Notes under the pieces: model-generated | Told to the model about the DNA's origin: nothing | Seen by the model: the letters and a program-made list of their open reading frames with translations, nothing else | Databases searched by the model: none | Position numbers and translations under genes: made by a program | Shown: positions 1 to 7,725 of the stretch, one piece after another | How the letters are laid out: each line of letters starts with the position of its first letter | Numbering within the stretch: position 1 is the first letter of the stretch | Origin: Sphaerospermopsis kisseleviana NIES-73 | Lineage (GTDB): Bacteria > Cyanobacteriota > Cyanobacteriia > Cyanobacteriales > Nostocaceae | NCBI RefSeq assembly: GCF_002368075.1 | Contig: NZ_AP018314.1 | Location: 5,249,162 to 5,313,161, forward strand | Direction of reading: 5' to 3' | DNA length: 64,000 bases

Positions 1-2808
1 GTTGGTAATGATACCCTTTATGGTGGTGCGGGAAGTGATACTGCTGTTTATTCAGGTACTCGTTCCCAATATCAAATTACCAGTTCAGGAGGAGTATTTA
101 CCATTACCGATTCTGTCAATAATCGTGATGGTATAGATACATTGTATGGAATCCAAAAAGTACAATTTTCAGATCAAACCATAACTATTACTGATAATGA
201 TGGTTTACCAACCCTCTCCATTAATGATGTAACTATCACAGAAGGTAATAGCGGTACAACTAATGCAGTGTTTACTGTCACCCGTTCTGGTACTGCCAGT
301 CAACCTATCACAGTTAACTATGCCACTGCTAATGGTACAGCAACAGCAGGTAGTGACTTTACTAGCACTTCTGGTACTCTCACTTTTGCCACAAATGAAA
401 CTACTAAAACCATTGCAATATCTATTCTTGGTGATACAACTGTTGAGGGTAACGAGACATTCTTTGTTAACCTGAGTAACCCGACAAATGCCACTATTGT
501 CGATGCTCAAGGTCAGGGTACTATCAATAATGATGATGTAGCTTTACCCTCTATTACCCTAGCTGTATCTCCCAGCAGCGTTACCGAAAACGGAACAGCC
601 AACCTAGTTTATACCTTCACCCGCACAGGTCTAACAACTAACCCCCTGACAGTAAACTATAATATTGCAGGTACGGCATCCAGCAACGACTATACAGGTG
701 CAACACCCGGAATAGGAAAAACCATCACCTTTGCTGCTGGTTCGAGTACCGCAACCCTAACCATAGACCCCACCGCAGATACCACAGTTGAAGCTAACGA
801 AACCGTAGCTTTAACATTAGCCACAGGAACAGGTTACACCGTTGGTACAACCACCGCCGTCACAGGAACTATTACTAATGATGATACTAGCGTTACCCTA
901 GCCGTATCTCCCAGCAGCGTTACCGAAGATGGAACAGGCAACCTAGTTTATACCTTTACCCGCACAGGTCTAACAACCAACCCCCTCACCGTCAACTACA
1001 GCATCGCAGGTACAGCAGATAGTACAGACTATACAGGTGCAACACCGGGAACAGGAAAAACCATTACCTTTGCAGCAGGTTCAAGTACAGCAACCCTAAC
1101 AATAGACCCCACCGCAGATACCACCGTTGAACCTGATGAAACCGTAGCATTAACTTTAGCCACAGGAACAGGTTACACCGTTGGTACAACCACAGCCGTC
1201 ACCGGAACTATTACTAACGATGATGTAGCTTTACCCTCCATTACCCTAGCTGTATCTCCTGGTAGTGTGACAGAAGATGGAACAGGCAATTTAGTTTATA
1301 CCTTCACCCGCACAGGTCTAACAACTAACCCCCTGACAGTAAACTATAATATTGCAGGTACGGCATCCAGCAACGACTATACAGGTGCAACACCCGGAAT
1401 AGGAAAAACCATCACCTTTGCTGCTGGTTCGAGTACCGCAACCCTAACCATAGACCCCACCGCAGATACCACAGTTGAAGCTAATGAAACCGTAGCGTTA
1501 ACATTAGCTGCTGGTACAGGTTACACCGTTGGTACAACCACTGCGGTAACAGGAACTATTACTAATGATGATGTTGCACCCTCTCTCACCATTAACCTCA
1601 GTGCTAACCAAACGGTTGTGGAAGGTTTCACCAGTCCCCAAAATGTCAGCTATACAGTCACTCTTTCCAACTCCAGCAGCCAAATTATCACCGTTCAATA
1701 TGCCACTGCAAACGGTACAGCTACAGCAGTGTCAGACTACACCAGCACTAGCGGCACTCTCACATTTAACCCTGGTATTACCAGTCAAAATATCATTATC
1801 CCCATTGTCAATAATTCCATTAATGAAGCCAATGAAACCTTTACCCTAACGTTAACTAACCCAACTAATGCCACCTTGGGTACTGCTCAAACTGCGACTA
1901 CAACCATTACCGATACCTTAACCGCTGCCTTTACCACTACCCTACCCGCAAATGTAGAAAACCTGACCCTCACAGGAACATCTGCTATCAATGGTACAGG
2001 TAATGCAGGTAATAACGTCATCACGGGTAATAGTGCCAATAATACTCTTACTGGGTTAGATGGTAATGATACTTATGGTTTTGTAGCCAATTCTGCTTTA
2101 GGAACTGACACAATTACAGAAATAACAACTGGGGGAACAGATACTCTTAACTTTACTGGTACTACTGCTGCTGTAAATTTGAATTTAGGTGTCACTACAT
2201 CACAAACAGTCAATAGTAATCTCAAACTCATTCTTTCTGCTAATAACGTCATTGAAAATGCGACAGGTGGTACAGGAAATGACCGTTTAACAGGTAATAC
2301 ACTGAATAATACCCTGAGTGGTGGTGATGGCAGTGATCAACTGCAAGGTTTAGCAGGAAATGATACAATCTGGGGAGGTGCTGGTAATGATATCCTCAAT
2401 GGTGGTGCTGGCAATGATAGCCTCTGGGGAGGACTGGGTGATGATATCCTCACAGGTGGACTAGGTAATGATCAATATCTCTTTCAAACTAATAGTGTAT
2501 TTAATACCAGTTTAGGCGTTGATTACATTAGCGAGTTTGAAGGCGGACTAGATAAGATTGTACTCAGTAAAACTACCTTCAATGCCATTACTAACGCTGT
2601 GGGACAGACTTTAACTGACTTTGCTGTTGTTACTGATGATGATTTGGTGAATGCTAGTAATGCGCGAATAGTTTATAGTCAAGGTACTGGTAGTCTTTTC
2701 TATAACCAGGATGGTAATGTTTTAGGTGCAGGAACAGTGTTTGAGTTTGCCCGTATAGGTAATGTTGATATCACTCTTAGCAGTAGTGATTTCAGTTTGG
2801 TTGTGTAG
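1..2808 (+). CDS. Calx-beta / RTX repeat protein, 5' partial
   Basis: The frame is open from base 1 with no stop, so the N-terminus lies outside the window. The visible part begins with an RTX-like Gly/Asp-rich stretch, then has about five Calx-beta domains (each near 110 residues and ending in a NDD-type motif), and finally a block of RTX nonapeptides such as GGAGNDILN between about bases 2270 and 2480. The C-terminal tail after the repeats resembles a type I secretion signal. Known members of this class are secreted or surface calcium-binding proteins, often adhesins. Domains 2 to 4 are almost identical to one another, suggesting recent internal duplication. A terminator-like hairpin follows directly. 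The exact substrate or ligand cannot be inferred. Confidence 0.88.
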   Translation, partial: VGNDTLYGGAGSDTAVYSGTRSQYQITSSGGVFTITDSVNNRDGIDTLYGIQKVQFSDQTITITDNDGLPTLSINDVTITEGNSGTTNAVFTVTRSGTASQPITVNYATANGTATAGSDFTSTSGTLTFATNETTKTIAISILGDTTVEGNETFFVNLSNPTNATIVDAQGQGTINNDDVALPSITLAVSPSSVTENGTANLVYTFTRTGLTTNPLTVNYNIAGTASSNDYTGATPGIGKTITFAAGSSTATLTIDPTADTTVEANETVALTLATGTGYTVGTTTAVTGTITNDDTSVTLAVSPSSVTEDGTGNLVYTFTRTGLTTNPLTVNYSIAGTADSTDYTGATPGTGKTITFAAGSSTATLTIDPTADTTVEPDETVALTLATGTGYTVGTTTAVTGTITNDDVALPSITLAVSPGSVTEDGTGNLVYTFTRTGLTTNPLTVNYNIAGTASSNDYTGATPGIGKTITFAAGSSTATLTIDPTADTTVEANETVALTLAAGTGYTVGTTTAVTGTITNDDVAPSLTINLSANQTVVEGFTSPQNVSYTVTLSNSSSQIITVQYATANGTATAVSDYTSTSGTLTFNPGITSQNIIIPIVNNSINEANETFTLTLTNPTNATLGTAQTATTTITDTLTAAFTTTLPANVENLTLTGTSAINGTGNAGNNVITGNSANNTLTGLDGNDTYGFVANSALGTDTITEITTGGTDTLNFTGTTAAVNLNLGVTTSQTVNSNLKLILSANNVIENATGGTGNDRLTGNTLNNTLSGGDGSDQLQGLAGNDTIWGGAGNDILNGGAGNDSLWGGLGDDILTGGLGNDQYLFQTNSVFNTSLGVDYISEFEGGLDKIVLSKTTFNAITNAVGQTLTDFAVVTDDDLVNASNARIVYSQGTGSLFYNQDGNVLGAGTVFEFARIGNVDITLSSSDFSLVV
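541..1575 (+). repeat. three near-identical Calx-beta coding repeats
   Basis: Three consecutive units of roughly 340 bp each encode nearly the same Calx-beta domain. Units 1 and 3 are identical over about 193 bp (605-797 matches 1292-1484, an offset of 687 bp, 229 codons), whereas unit 2 differs at many silent positions. Such identity between the outer copies points to recent duplication or gene conversion. Confidence 0.85.
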
Positions 2809-2831
2809 TCTTTAGAGGAGACAAAAACAGT

Positions 2832-2870
2832 TTTCTCGTTCCCATAATACAGAATACGGGAGCGAGAAAA
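2832..2870 (+). terminator. Rho-independent terminator-like hairpin
   Basis: A stem of about 12 bp (TTTCTCGTTCCC pairing with GGGAGCGAGAAA) with a 14-nt loop lies 23 bp after the stop of the RTX gene and is followed by AT-rich sequence. It could also serve the convergent gene on the minus strand. Confidence 0.65.
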
Positions 2871-2877
2871 ATAATTA

Positions 2878-2912
2878 ATTGTCAATTATCAATTATCAAT
2901 TGTCAATTATTG
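2878..2912. repeat. short tandem heptanucleotide repeat
   Basis: Four to five imperfect copies of TCAATTA/TCAATTG lie in tandem. This is the kind of short tandemly repeated repetitive sequence common in heterocystous cyanobacteria. It overlaps the last codons of the XisH-like gene. Confidence 0.7.
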
Positions 2913-3481
2913 AATGGCGTAATAGTATATTCTTTATTTGGTGGACGCAGGGAAATTAAATCTTGAGGTGAAGCTAAAAGTTTGATTTTAGCTTCTAGAA
3001 TTTCCTGTTGTGGGTTGAGGATAAATAACCATAAAACATTAACACTACACCAAGAAGTGTGTGCTTTACCTGTAACTTGAATTTGGATTTTTTGATCTGC
3101 TGAATTTTCAATAATTCCTTGGTGGGGTTCGGCTTTAATGTCTTGCGCTTCTTGATGGAGATAGGAAGCGATCGCATTTCGTCCCATAACCGCAGACTCC
3201 AAAGGTGGATACATCAACTCTGTCATTTCCAAGGCAAGGCGATAATTAAGAAACTGACCTAGCGCATTATGAAAATCAGTAATTGCGGAAGTATTGATAA
3301 AGCTTTTAACTTCTACCGCAATTTTTTGGTCATCTTTTTCAGCCGCAAATACTTTTTCAGCAGCCAGATCAATTTCTAGTTTAACACGGTCAATCCGAAT
3401 AATTAATGGGTCTCCTGTAATAGTCCATCCGTCTTTAATTAAAGCTTGCTTAACGGCTTTGTGGAATAAGTCTTTGTCCAT
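2903..3481 (-). CDS. XisH-like protein with unrelated C-terminal half
   Basis: Residues 1 to about 80 (starting MDKDLFHKAVKQALIKDGW, then IDRVKLEIDLAAEKVFAAEK, KIAVEVKSF, FHNALGQFLNYRLAL) match the XisH family, cyanobacterial proteins named for control of fdxN-element excision and built on an endonuclease-like fold. XisH proteins are usually near 135 residues. Here the family pattern stops and about 110 residues of unrecognised sequence follow, giving 192 residues. I chose the internal ATG at 3481 because the XisH N-terminus starts there; an upstream start at 3508 would add nine residues. No XisI partner is adjacent. The gene may be a recombinant or a broken copy. Confidence 0.65.
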   Translation of the reverse strand: MDKDLFHKAVKQALIKDGWTITGDPLIIRIDRVKLEIDLAAEKVFAAEKDDQKIAVEVKSFINTSAITDFHNALGQFLNYRLALEMTELMYPPLESAVMGRNAIASYLHQEAQDIKAEPHQGIIENSADQKIQIQVTGKAHTSWCSVNVLWLFILNPQQEILEAKIKLLASPQDLISLRPPNKEYTITPFNN

Positions 3482-3526
3482 ACTGAAATATCTACAACTC
3501 TTTTCCAATACATAATGTACACACTA

Positions 3527-4718
3527 CACCCAGAAGTGTTGAATGTTAAGAAATCTGTGATAAAAATAGCCCAAAATATATTAAAATTTGAGCAAGCTAT
3601 ATCAAAATATTGATTTGATCATGATTATAAATTCATTTCCCAAGATTGTCAAAGACATCCTCAAATCCTTGCCAAAAAATGATTATCCGGTTTTGAACAC
3701 CCGTCTTTACGTTGAGTGTTGGTTGGGTTATGCCTTGGATAATAGTTTAACAAGTATGAGGGACTTATTTAAAAGATTAAACAATACAGGGATTGATGTA
3801 AGGATTTCGACTTTTTCCAAGGCTAACACACACAGAAATCAAGAAATCTTCCAAAAGATTTATCATCAATTGAATAAATTAGTCCAGAAAAAAGCTCACA
3901 AAAAGTTACATGATAAATACGCCATTTGTCCAATTGATTCTACAGTAATTACCTTAAAAAGTAAGTTACTATGGGTTTTAAGACATCATCAAGTAAAACT
4001 TTTTAGTTCCCTGAATCTGTCAACAGGAAGTCCAGAAGATAATTTGATAAATTTTAGACATAATCATGATTATAAATTTGGTTCATCAATGATGTCTAAT
4101 TTACCGCAAGATGCTGTTGGGGTAATAGATATAGGTTTTGCGGGACTAAATTTTATGCAGGAATTAGTGCAAAAAGACAAATATTTTGTAGTGCGAATTA
4201 AGAATAATTGGAAACTAGAATTTGAATCGGGAACTGGATTAGTCAAAATCGGTTCAGCGAGTGATGCTCCCGCTTATAGGGTAGTTAATTTTTGTGATTT
4301 AGAAACTAAAACTGAATTTCGCTTAGTCACGAATTTACCGTCAGATGGAGAGGCGGCAGTTACAGATGATGAAATCAGGGATATTTACCGTTTACGTTGG
4401 GGAGTTGAATTATTATGGAAATTCTTAAAGATGCACCTAAAACTAGATAGATTAATTACCAAAAATGTTAATGGTATTAGCATACAAATTTATGCCAGTC
4501 TCATCGCTTATCTAATTTTACAACTTGTATCTGTTCCTCAAGAATGGGGTAATAAAATGTTAGATAAATTCCGCTATCTTCAAGCTTGTATGTGTCAACA
4601 AATTAGTTATGTTCATTGGATGGAAGATATCATGAGATGTTGATATTTTCACCCTTAATAGGACTACTATAACTGAATATGTAAACTTTTGTAACGACAT
4701 TCAACATTTCTGGTGTTG
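3527..4718 (+). mobile_element. IS4-family insertion sequence
   Basis: Imperfect terminal inverted repeats flank a complete transposase gene: CCAGAAGTGTTGAATGT at 3530-3546 and its reverse complement with one mismatch at 4698-4714. The outermost bases are uncertain by a few nucleotides, and I could not identify a convincing target-site duplication. Confidence 0.75.
3621..4643 (+). CDS. IS4-family DDE transposase
   Basis: This catalyses cut-and-paste transposition of the surrounding element. The IS4 signature Y-(2)-R-(3)-E-(6)-K is present exactly as YRLRWGVELLWKFLK, supplying the catalytic Glu. The two Asp residues of the DDE triad are likely those in CPIDST and GVIDIGFAG. Start chosen at ATG 3621 (340 residues); a TTG at 3588 is possible but adds an atypical leader. 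The reading frame is intact and both inverted repeats are present, so the element may still be active. Confidence 0.9.
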   Translation: MIINSFPKIVKDILKSLPKNDYPVLNTRLYVECWLGYALDNSLTSMRDLFKRLNNTGIDVRISTFSKANTHRNQEIFQKIYHQLNKLVQKKAHKKLHDKYAICPIDSTVITLKSKLLWVLRHHQVKLFSSLNLSTGSPEDNLINFRHNHDYKFGSSMMSNLPQDAVGVIDIGFAGLNFMQELVQKDKYFVVRIKNNWKLEFESGTGLVKIGSASDAPAYRVVNFCDLETKTEFRLVTNLPSDGEAAVTDDEIRDIYRLRWGVELLWKFLKMHLKLDRLITKNVNGISIQIYASLIAYLILQLVSVPQEWGNKMLDKFRYLQACMCQQISYVHWMEDIMRC

Positions 4719-5003
4719 TTTATATCTGGTGCTGTCATTTTTATAGTTTTGTGAGTAATTTACTTAGTTTTATTACAAAAATTTTTAATAAAAATTTCAA
4801 TAAAAAATTGTATATTATTTTTAATGAATTTCAGCATATCAATATATTAATTGCATAATTTAATTTATTATTTAGGATATTTAAGTATCACAAATACTTT
4901 GAATAGTCTGCATTGATATTAATCCCTAATTTAATTTCCATTTCCATTTAATCCTATAAACAATAACTTTTATTTTCCTGAAAATCATTATTGGACTTAC
5001 TAG
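4644..5003. other. AT-rich intergenic stretch
   Basis: This contains the right inverted repeat of the IS4 element (4698-4714) and, beyond it, very AT-rich DNA with runs of A and T. No coding potential, RNA gene or terminator was recognised. Confidence 0.6.
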
Positions 5004-5255
5004 CTATTTATATTTGCCAGGAATGTATTCAATCAAGTCCAATGGGGTTATAGTCTCATCAATTTTAGACAATTCATTTATACCTAAACAGATGAGTTCC
5101 CACTTATTACCTCCAATTTCTGGCATAATGTCAGCTTTTCGTAGTGCCGATACTGCATTAGCACTTATACCCAAATAGTTAGCTAGGTCTTTACCTTTAA
5201 CCCGATGTCTAGCCATAACTTCGTTCAATTTCCAGCGAATCAAAATTTTACTCAT
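5004..5255 (-). CDS. XRE-type HTH regulator, YozG-like
   Basis: An 83-residue protein with a helix-turn-helix over about residues 12 to 40 (NEVMARHRVKGKDLANYLGI, then SANAVSALRKA). Its closing TPLDLIEYIP is typical of small Cro/CI-like regulators related to YozG. It presumably binds DNA as a dimer and may repress its own promoter or the divergent ParA-like gene starting 284 bp away. Such regulators are frequent on plasmids and integrated elements, in line with the genes that follow. The target is unknown. Confidence 0.75.
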   Translation of the reverse strand: MSKILIRWKLNEVMARHRVKGKDLANYLGISANAVSALRKADIMPEIGGNKWELICLGINELSKIDETITPLDLIEYIPGKYK

Positions 5256-5539
5256 AAACTCAACATTCTAACTTTACTATTTTGATTACAACACAAGTCA
5301 TTTACGATTATAATTGATAATTTATAATTCGTAATTGAAAGTGGTACAGGGTGAAAACAACAATAATTCTAAACTGAGAAACTTAAAAAATAGTGGTACT
5401 TTAAACCATGTAAGTACGAATAATGAATTATTGTTTTACATAAAACTGACAATTCAAATTAACTACTGAACTAAATTGATCAGCAAATTTATTTTCACTT
5501 TGAATCATTTGCGAATTCAAGCAACTGAAAGCTTAACTT

Positions 5540-6424
5540 ATGACTAGAAAAAGGAAGAAAATGACCGTGAATGAAAACGAACAGAATCAATCAAATGAAG
5601 ACACTACACAAAATCAACAGGCAACAACAGATAATCAAACAGTAGAAAATCAAACTGATCCAACAGGAAGAATAGTAATTATCACAGGAGATAAAGGAGG
5701 TGTAGGTAAATCCACATTTGCAAGGGGATTACTACATTTATATATCAACAAACAGTTGAAGTATTTAGCTTATGACTCAGATCATCGTAATGCCCAATTG
5801 TATAGACATTACGACTCAGCACAACCTGGAGTCAAGCTACTTGATATTTTTACAAGAGGTGGTGCAGATGACTTACTAATAGACTTAGAAAAAGAACTTC
5901 CCCCACTGGTATTAGTAGATTTACCAGCCCAGTCAGGTCTGTTTTTTGAGAATTTTGAGAAAGACTTGGGTGTATTTGATACTGTCAAAGGCTTAGGATA
6001 CAGAGTTACAATGGTGAGTGTATTATCTAGAGTAAAAGATTCAGTAAATATATTACGAATTCTTCACAAATACTGTGGCGATTCCTTCGGAGAGCTTCGC
6101 TAACGCGTTGATTATGTAGTTGTAAAAAATCTGTTTCACGGTGAAGCTGATAAATTTGAACGCTACGACAATTCCGATACTCGCACTAAACTTTTAGCTG
6201 CTGGTGCAGTGGAAATTAAAATGCCAGATTTGTTTTTCAAACCCTATGACTATATAGATGAAAAAAACTTAACTTTTGGCCAAGTTTTAGAGGATAAAGA
6301 AGCCAACATTGTCATCAAATCTCGTGTTTCAGCTTGGTTGAAGGAGTTTGAACAAAGCGTTTTAACTGCTAATCAATTATTGGGGATAAAAGAGGATGCA
6401 GTCGTCACAGATCAAGCCGCATGA
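5540..6424 (+). pseudogene. ParA-like ATPase interrupted by an in-frame stop
   Basis: A Gln/Asn-rich N-terminal leader of about 45 residues precedes a deviant Walker A motif (GDKGGVGKST) of the ParA/MinD family, then a switch-like YDSDHRNAQLYRHY and a Walker B-like LVLVDLPAQ. ParA proteins segregate plasmids with a ParB partner. The frame is open from 5540 to 6424 (295 codons) except for one TAA at 6101-6103. That stop lies inside a 21-nt insertion (6083-6103) that splits a GCGATCGC site. Without the insert the protein would read continuously through VDYVVVKNLFHGEADKF to the C-terminus. The upstream 187-residue piece could still be made. Confidence 0.8.
6083..6103 (+). repeat. 21-nt HIP1-splitting insert, copy 1
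   Basis: GCGAT (6078-6082) and CGC (6104-6106) are the two halves of a HIP1 octamer. Between them sit 21 nt beginning TCCTTCGGAGAG and ending CTTCGCTAA. A copy with 20 of 21 identical bases lies in reverse orientation at 7007-7027, also splitting HIP1. The insertion is codon-phased and brings a stop codon. Confidence 0.8.
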
Positions 6425-6474
6425 TCAAAATAATTCAGAGGTTATCCCCAATCCCAAACGACTGGTGATGACAG

Positions 6475-6930
6475 TTGGTGATGCTAGGGTCTGAAAATGT
6501 GACCCGTGGATCACAAAATTCTGAGGATGCTACCTGTGGATCACAAACTTCTGAAAATGTGACCCGTGGATCACAAAATTCTGAGGATGCTACCTGTGGA
6601 TCACAAACTTCTGAAAATGTGACCCATGGATCACAAAATTCTGAGGATGCTACCTGTGGATCACAAACTTCCGAAAATGTGACCCGTGGATCACAAATTA
6701 AAATTCTGCCGACAAACGAACGCCAAGTTAGACCTTTAACAACTCTATCCCCAGACGAACAGCGAGAAGTTTGGGCTAAAGCAGTTTCTACAGCACCCGG
6801 TGGAAAAGTCACATCTGGTCATGTTGCCCAAATTGTTAGAGAGTACCACCGTGAAAATTCAGGGAATAAATCTAGAAAAAGTTACTCTTTTGACAAGCAA
6901 CAGCAATCAACTAATGATTCTCAGCAGTAA
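6475..6930 (+). CDS. plasmid ParB-like fragment with 10-residue repeats
   Basis: The first third is a tandem repeat of ten-residue units alternating SENVTRGSQN and SEDATCGSQT. The rest (LPTNERQVRPLTTLSPDEQR, then VWAKAVSTAPGGKVTSGHVA) resembles a segment seen in ParB/KorB-like proteins of cyanobacterial plasmids. The start is unclear: candidates are TTG 6475 or ATG 6481, neither with a clear ribosome site. An ATG at 6421 overlaps the ParA-like stop in the same frame but meets two TGA codons at 6466-6471. In another frame, bases 6420-6490 read VIPNPKRLVMTVGDARV, suggesting a frameshift where the repeat begins. Probably a decayed partner of the ParA-like gene. Confidence 0.5.
   Translation: MVMLGSENVTRGSQNSEDATCGSQTSENVTRGSQNSEDATCGSQTSENVTHGSQNSEDATCGSQTSENVTRGSQIKILPTNERQVRPLTTLSPDEQREVWAKAVSTAPGGKVTSGHVAQIVREYHRENSGNKSRKSYSFDKQQQSTNDSQQ
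6490..6699 (+). repeat. 30-bp alternating tandem repeat, seven units
   Basis: Seven 30-bp units in the order A-B-A-B-A-B-A, so the higher-order period is 60 bp. Every unit ends in GTGGATCACAAA or close to it (one A unit reads ATGGATCACAAA). Both strands stay open in at least one frame through the array. Confidence 0.9.
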
Positions 6931-6954
6931 TTAAACCGTAGCTGCTGGAATTGT

Positions 6955-7344
6955 TTGTATTGTAGTCGGGATTCGGTAAAGGATGATCCACAAAGTTTTT
7001 ATTGCGTTAGCGAAGCTCTCCGTAGGAATCGCCTGGGTAAATTAAGTTTTGTTGAGAAAAACGGCAACCAACGTGGTGCAGAATGCGAATACTGGACTTA
7101 CCGCTTTGGAGAATCTTCTCAAGTCAGAAAAAATGTCATCCCATTACGAGAAACTTTTAACGTGAATTTACAACTTCCAGCACATTTACAACCTCTGCTG
7201 CAAGATGCTGCTAAAGATTCAGGGTTAACTGTTATGGACTGGTTGACAAAACTGGTAGAAGAAAAGCTTTCACACGAAAATGAAAATCAAGATACAGATA
7301 TTGATGAAAATTTCGTGGGTACTGTAGTTTCAGAAGTTGCTTGA
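6955..7344 (+). CDS. Cys-rich and CopG-like plasmid protein
   Basis: The N-terminal part has clustered cysteines (LYC, FYC, AECEYW) and, read just upstream in the same frame, CWNCLYC, so a zinc-ribbon-like fold is possible. The C-terminal part (FNVNLQLPAHLQPLLQDAAK, then SGLTVMDWLTKLVEEKL) looks like a ribbon-helix-helix or ParB-tail helix pair. The frame continues that of the preceding gene, separated only by the TAA at 6928-6930, so both may once have been one protein. The annotated start is TTG and is doubtful. A 21-nt HIP1-splitting insert adds seven residues (VSEALRR). Function unknown. Confidence 0.5.
   Translation: MYCSRDSVKDDPQSFYCVSEALRRNRLGKLSFVEKNGNQRGAECEYWTYRFGESSQVRKNVIPLRETFNVNLQLPAHLQPLLQDAAKDSGLTVMDWLTKLVEEKLSHENENQDTDIDENFVGTVVSEVA
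7007..7027 (-). repeat. 21-nt HIP1-splitting insert, copy 2
   Basis: GCG (7004-7006) and ATCGC (7028-7032) are the halves of a HIP1 octamer, separated by 21 nt that are the reverse complement of the insert at 6083-6103 except for one base. In this orientation it adds seven sense codons and keeps the frame open. Confidence 0.8.
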
Positions 7345-7725
7345 TATTCAGGATTTGGTAATCACTGGATAATATCATTTAGGGTAAAAGTGAAGGCAGA
7401 ATTAGAAATTTTCGAAATTTTGAGGGGTAATTATATTTTAAATAGCATTAATCAATAACGGTTAAATGCTGAGGTTTTTCACACTCATCCTTTTTTCAGA
7501 TGCACGAGTTTTAAACGAACCGCAGAGGCGCAGAGAACGCAGAGGAAGAGGAGATTGGGAGAGTTTTTGGTGTGGCTGTGTTTATTTTTTTCAAAGTGGG
7601 AATGATCTCAATTGTTAAAACACTTTTTAAATAGCAAGTTAAAATTTTTTGAATTTATTAATCAATAAAAATGAAATTGTATGATTTTCACTAATAAACA
7701 ATAGACATTTTATAATTACTTCTTC
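7345..7725. other. intergenic stretch with dispersed GCAGAG repeat
   Basis: About 380 bp without a gene. At 7518-7552 there is a purine-rich dispersed cyanobacterial sequence (CGCAGAGGCGCAGAGAACG and following). The remainder is AT-rich and may hold the promoter of the Rep-like gene. Nothing else was recognised. Confidence 0.55.

Noticed and set aside
2903-3481. Intact fdxN-type excision element
   Set aside because: Only an XisH-like half is present; no XisF, XisI or recombination site was recognised.
6490-6699. Possible CRISPR array
   Set aside because: The units are contiguous 30-bp repeats alternating between two forms, with no unique spacers and no cas genes nearby.
6435-6812. Reverse-strand open frame of 125 codons through the 30-bp repeat array
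   Set aside because: It is an artefact of the repeat being open on both strands; the forward frame continues into a recognisable ParB-like segment.
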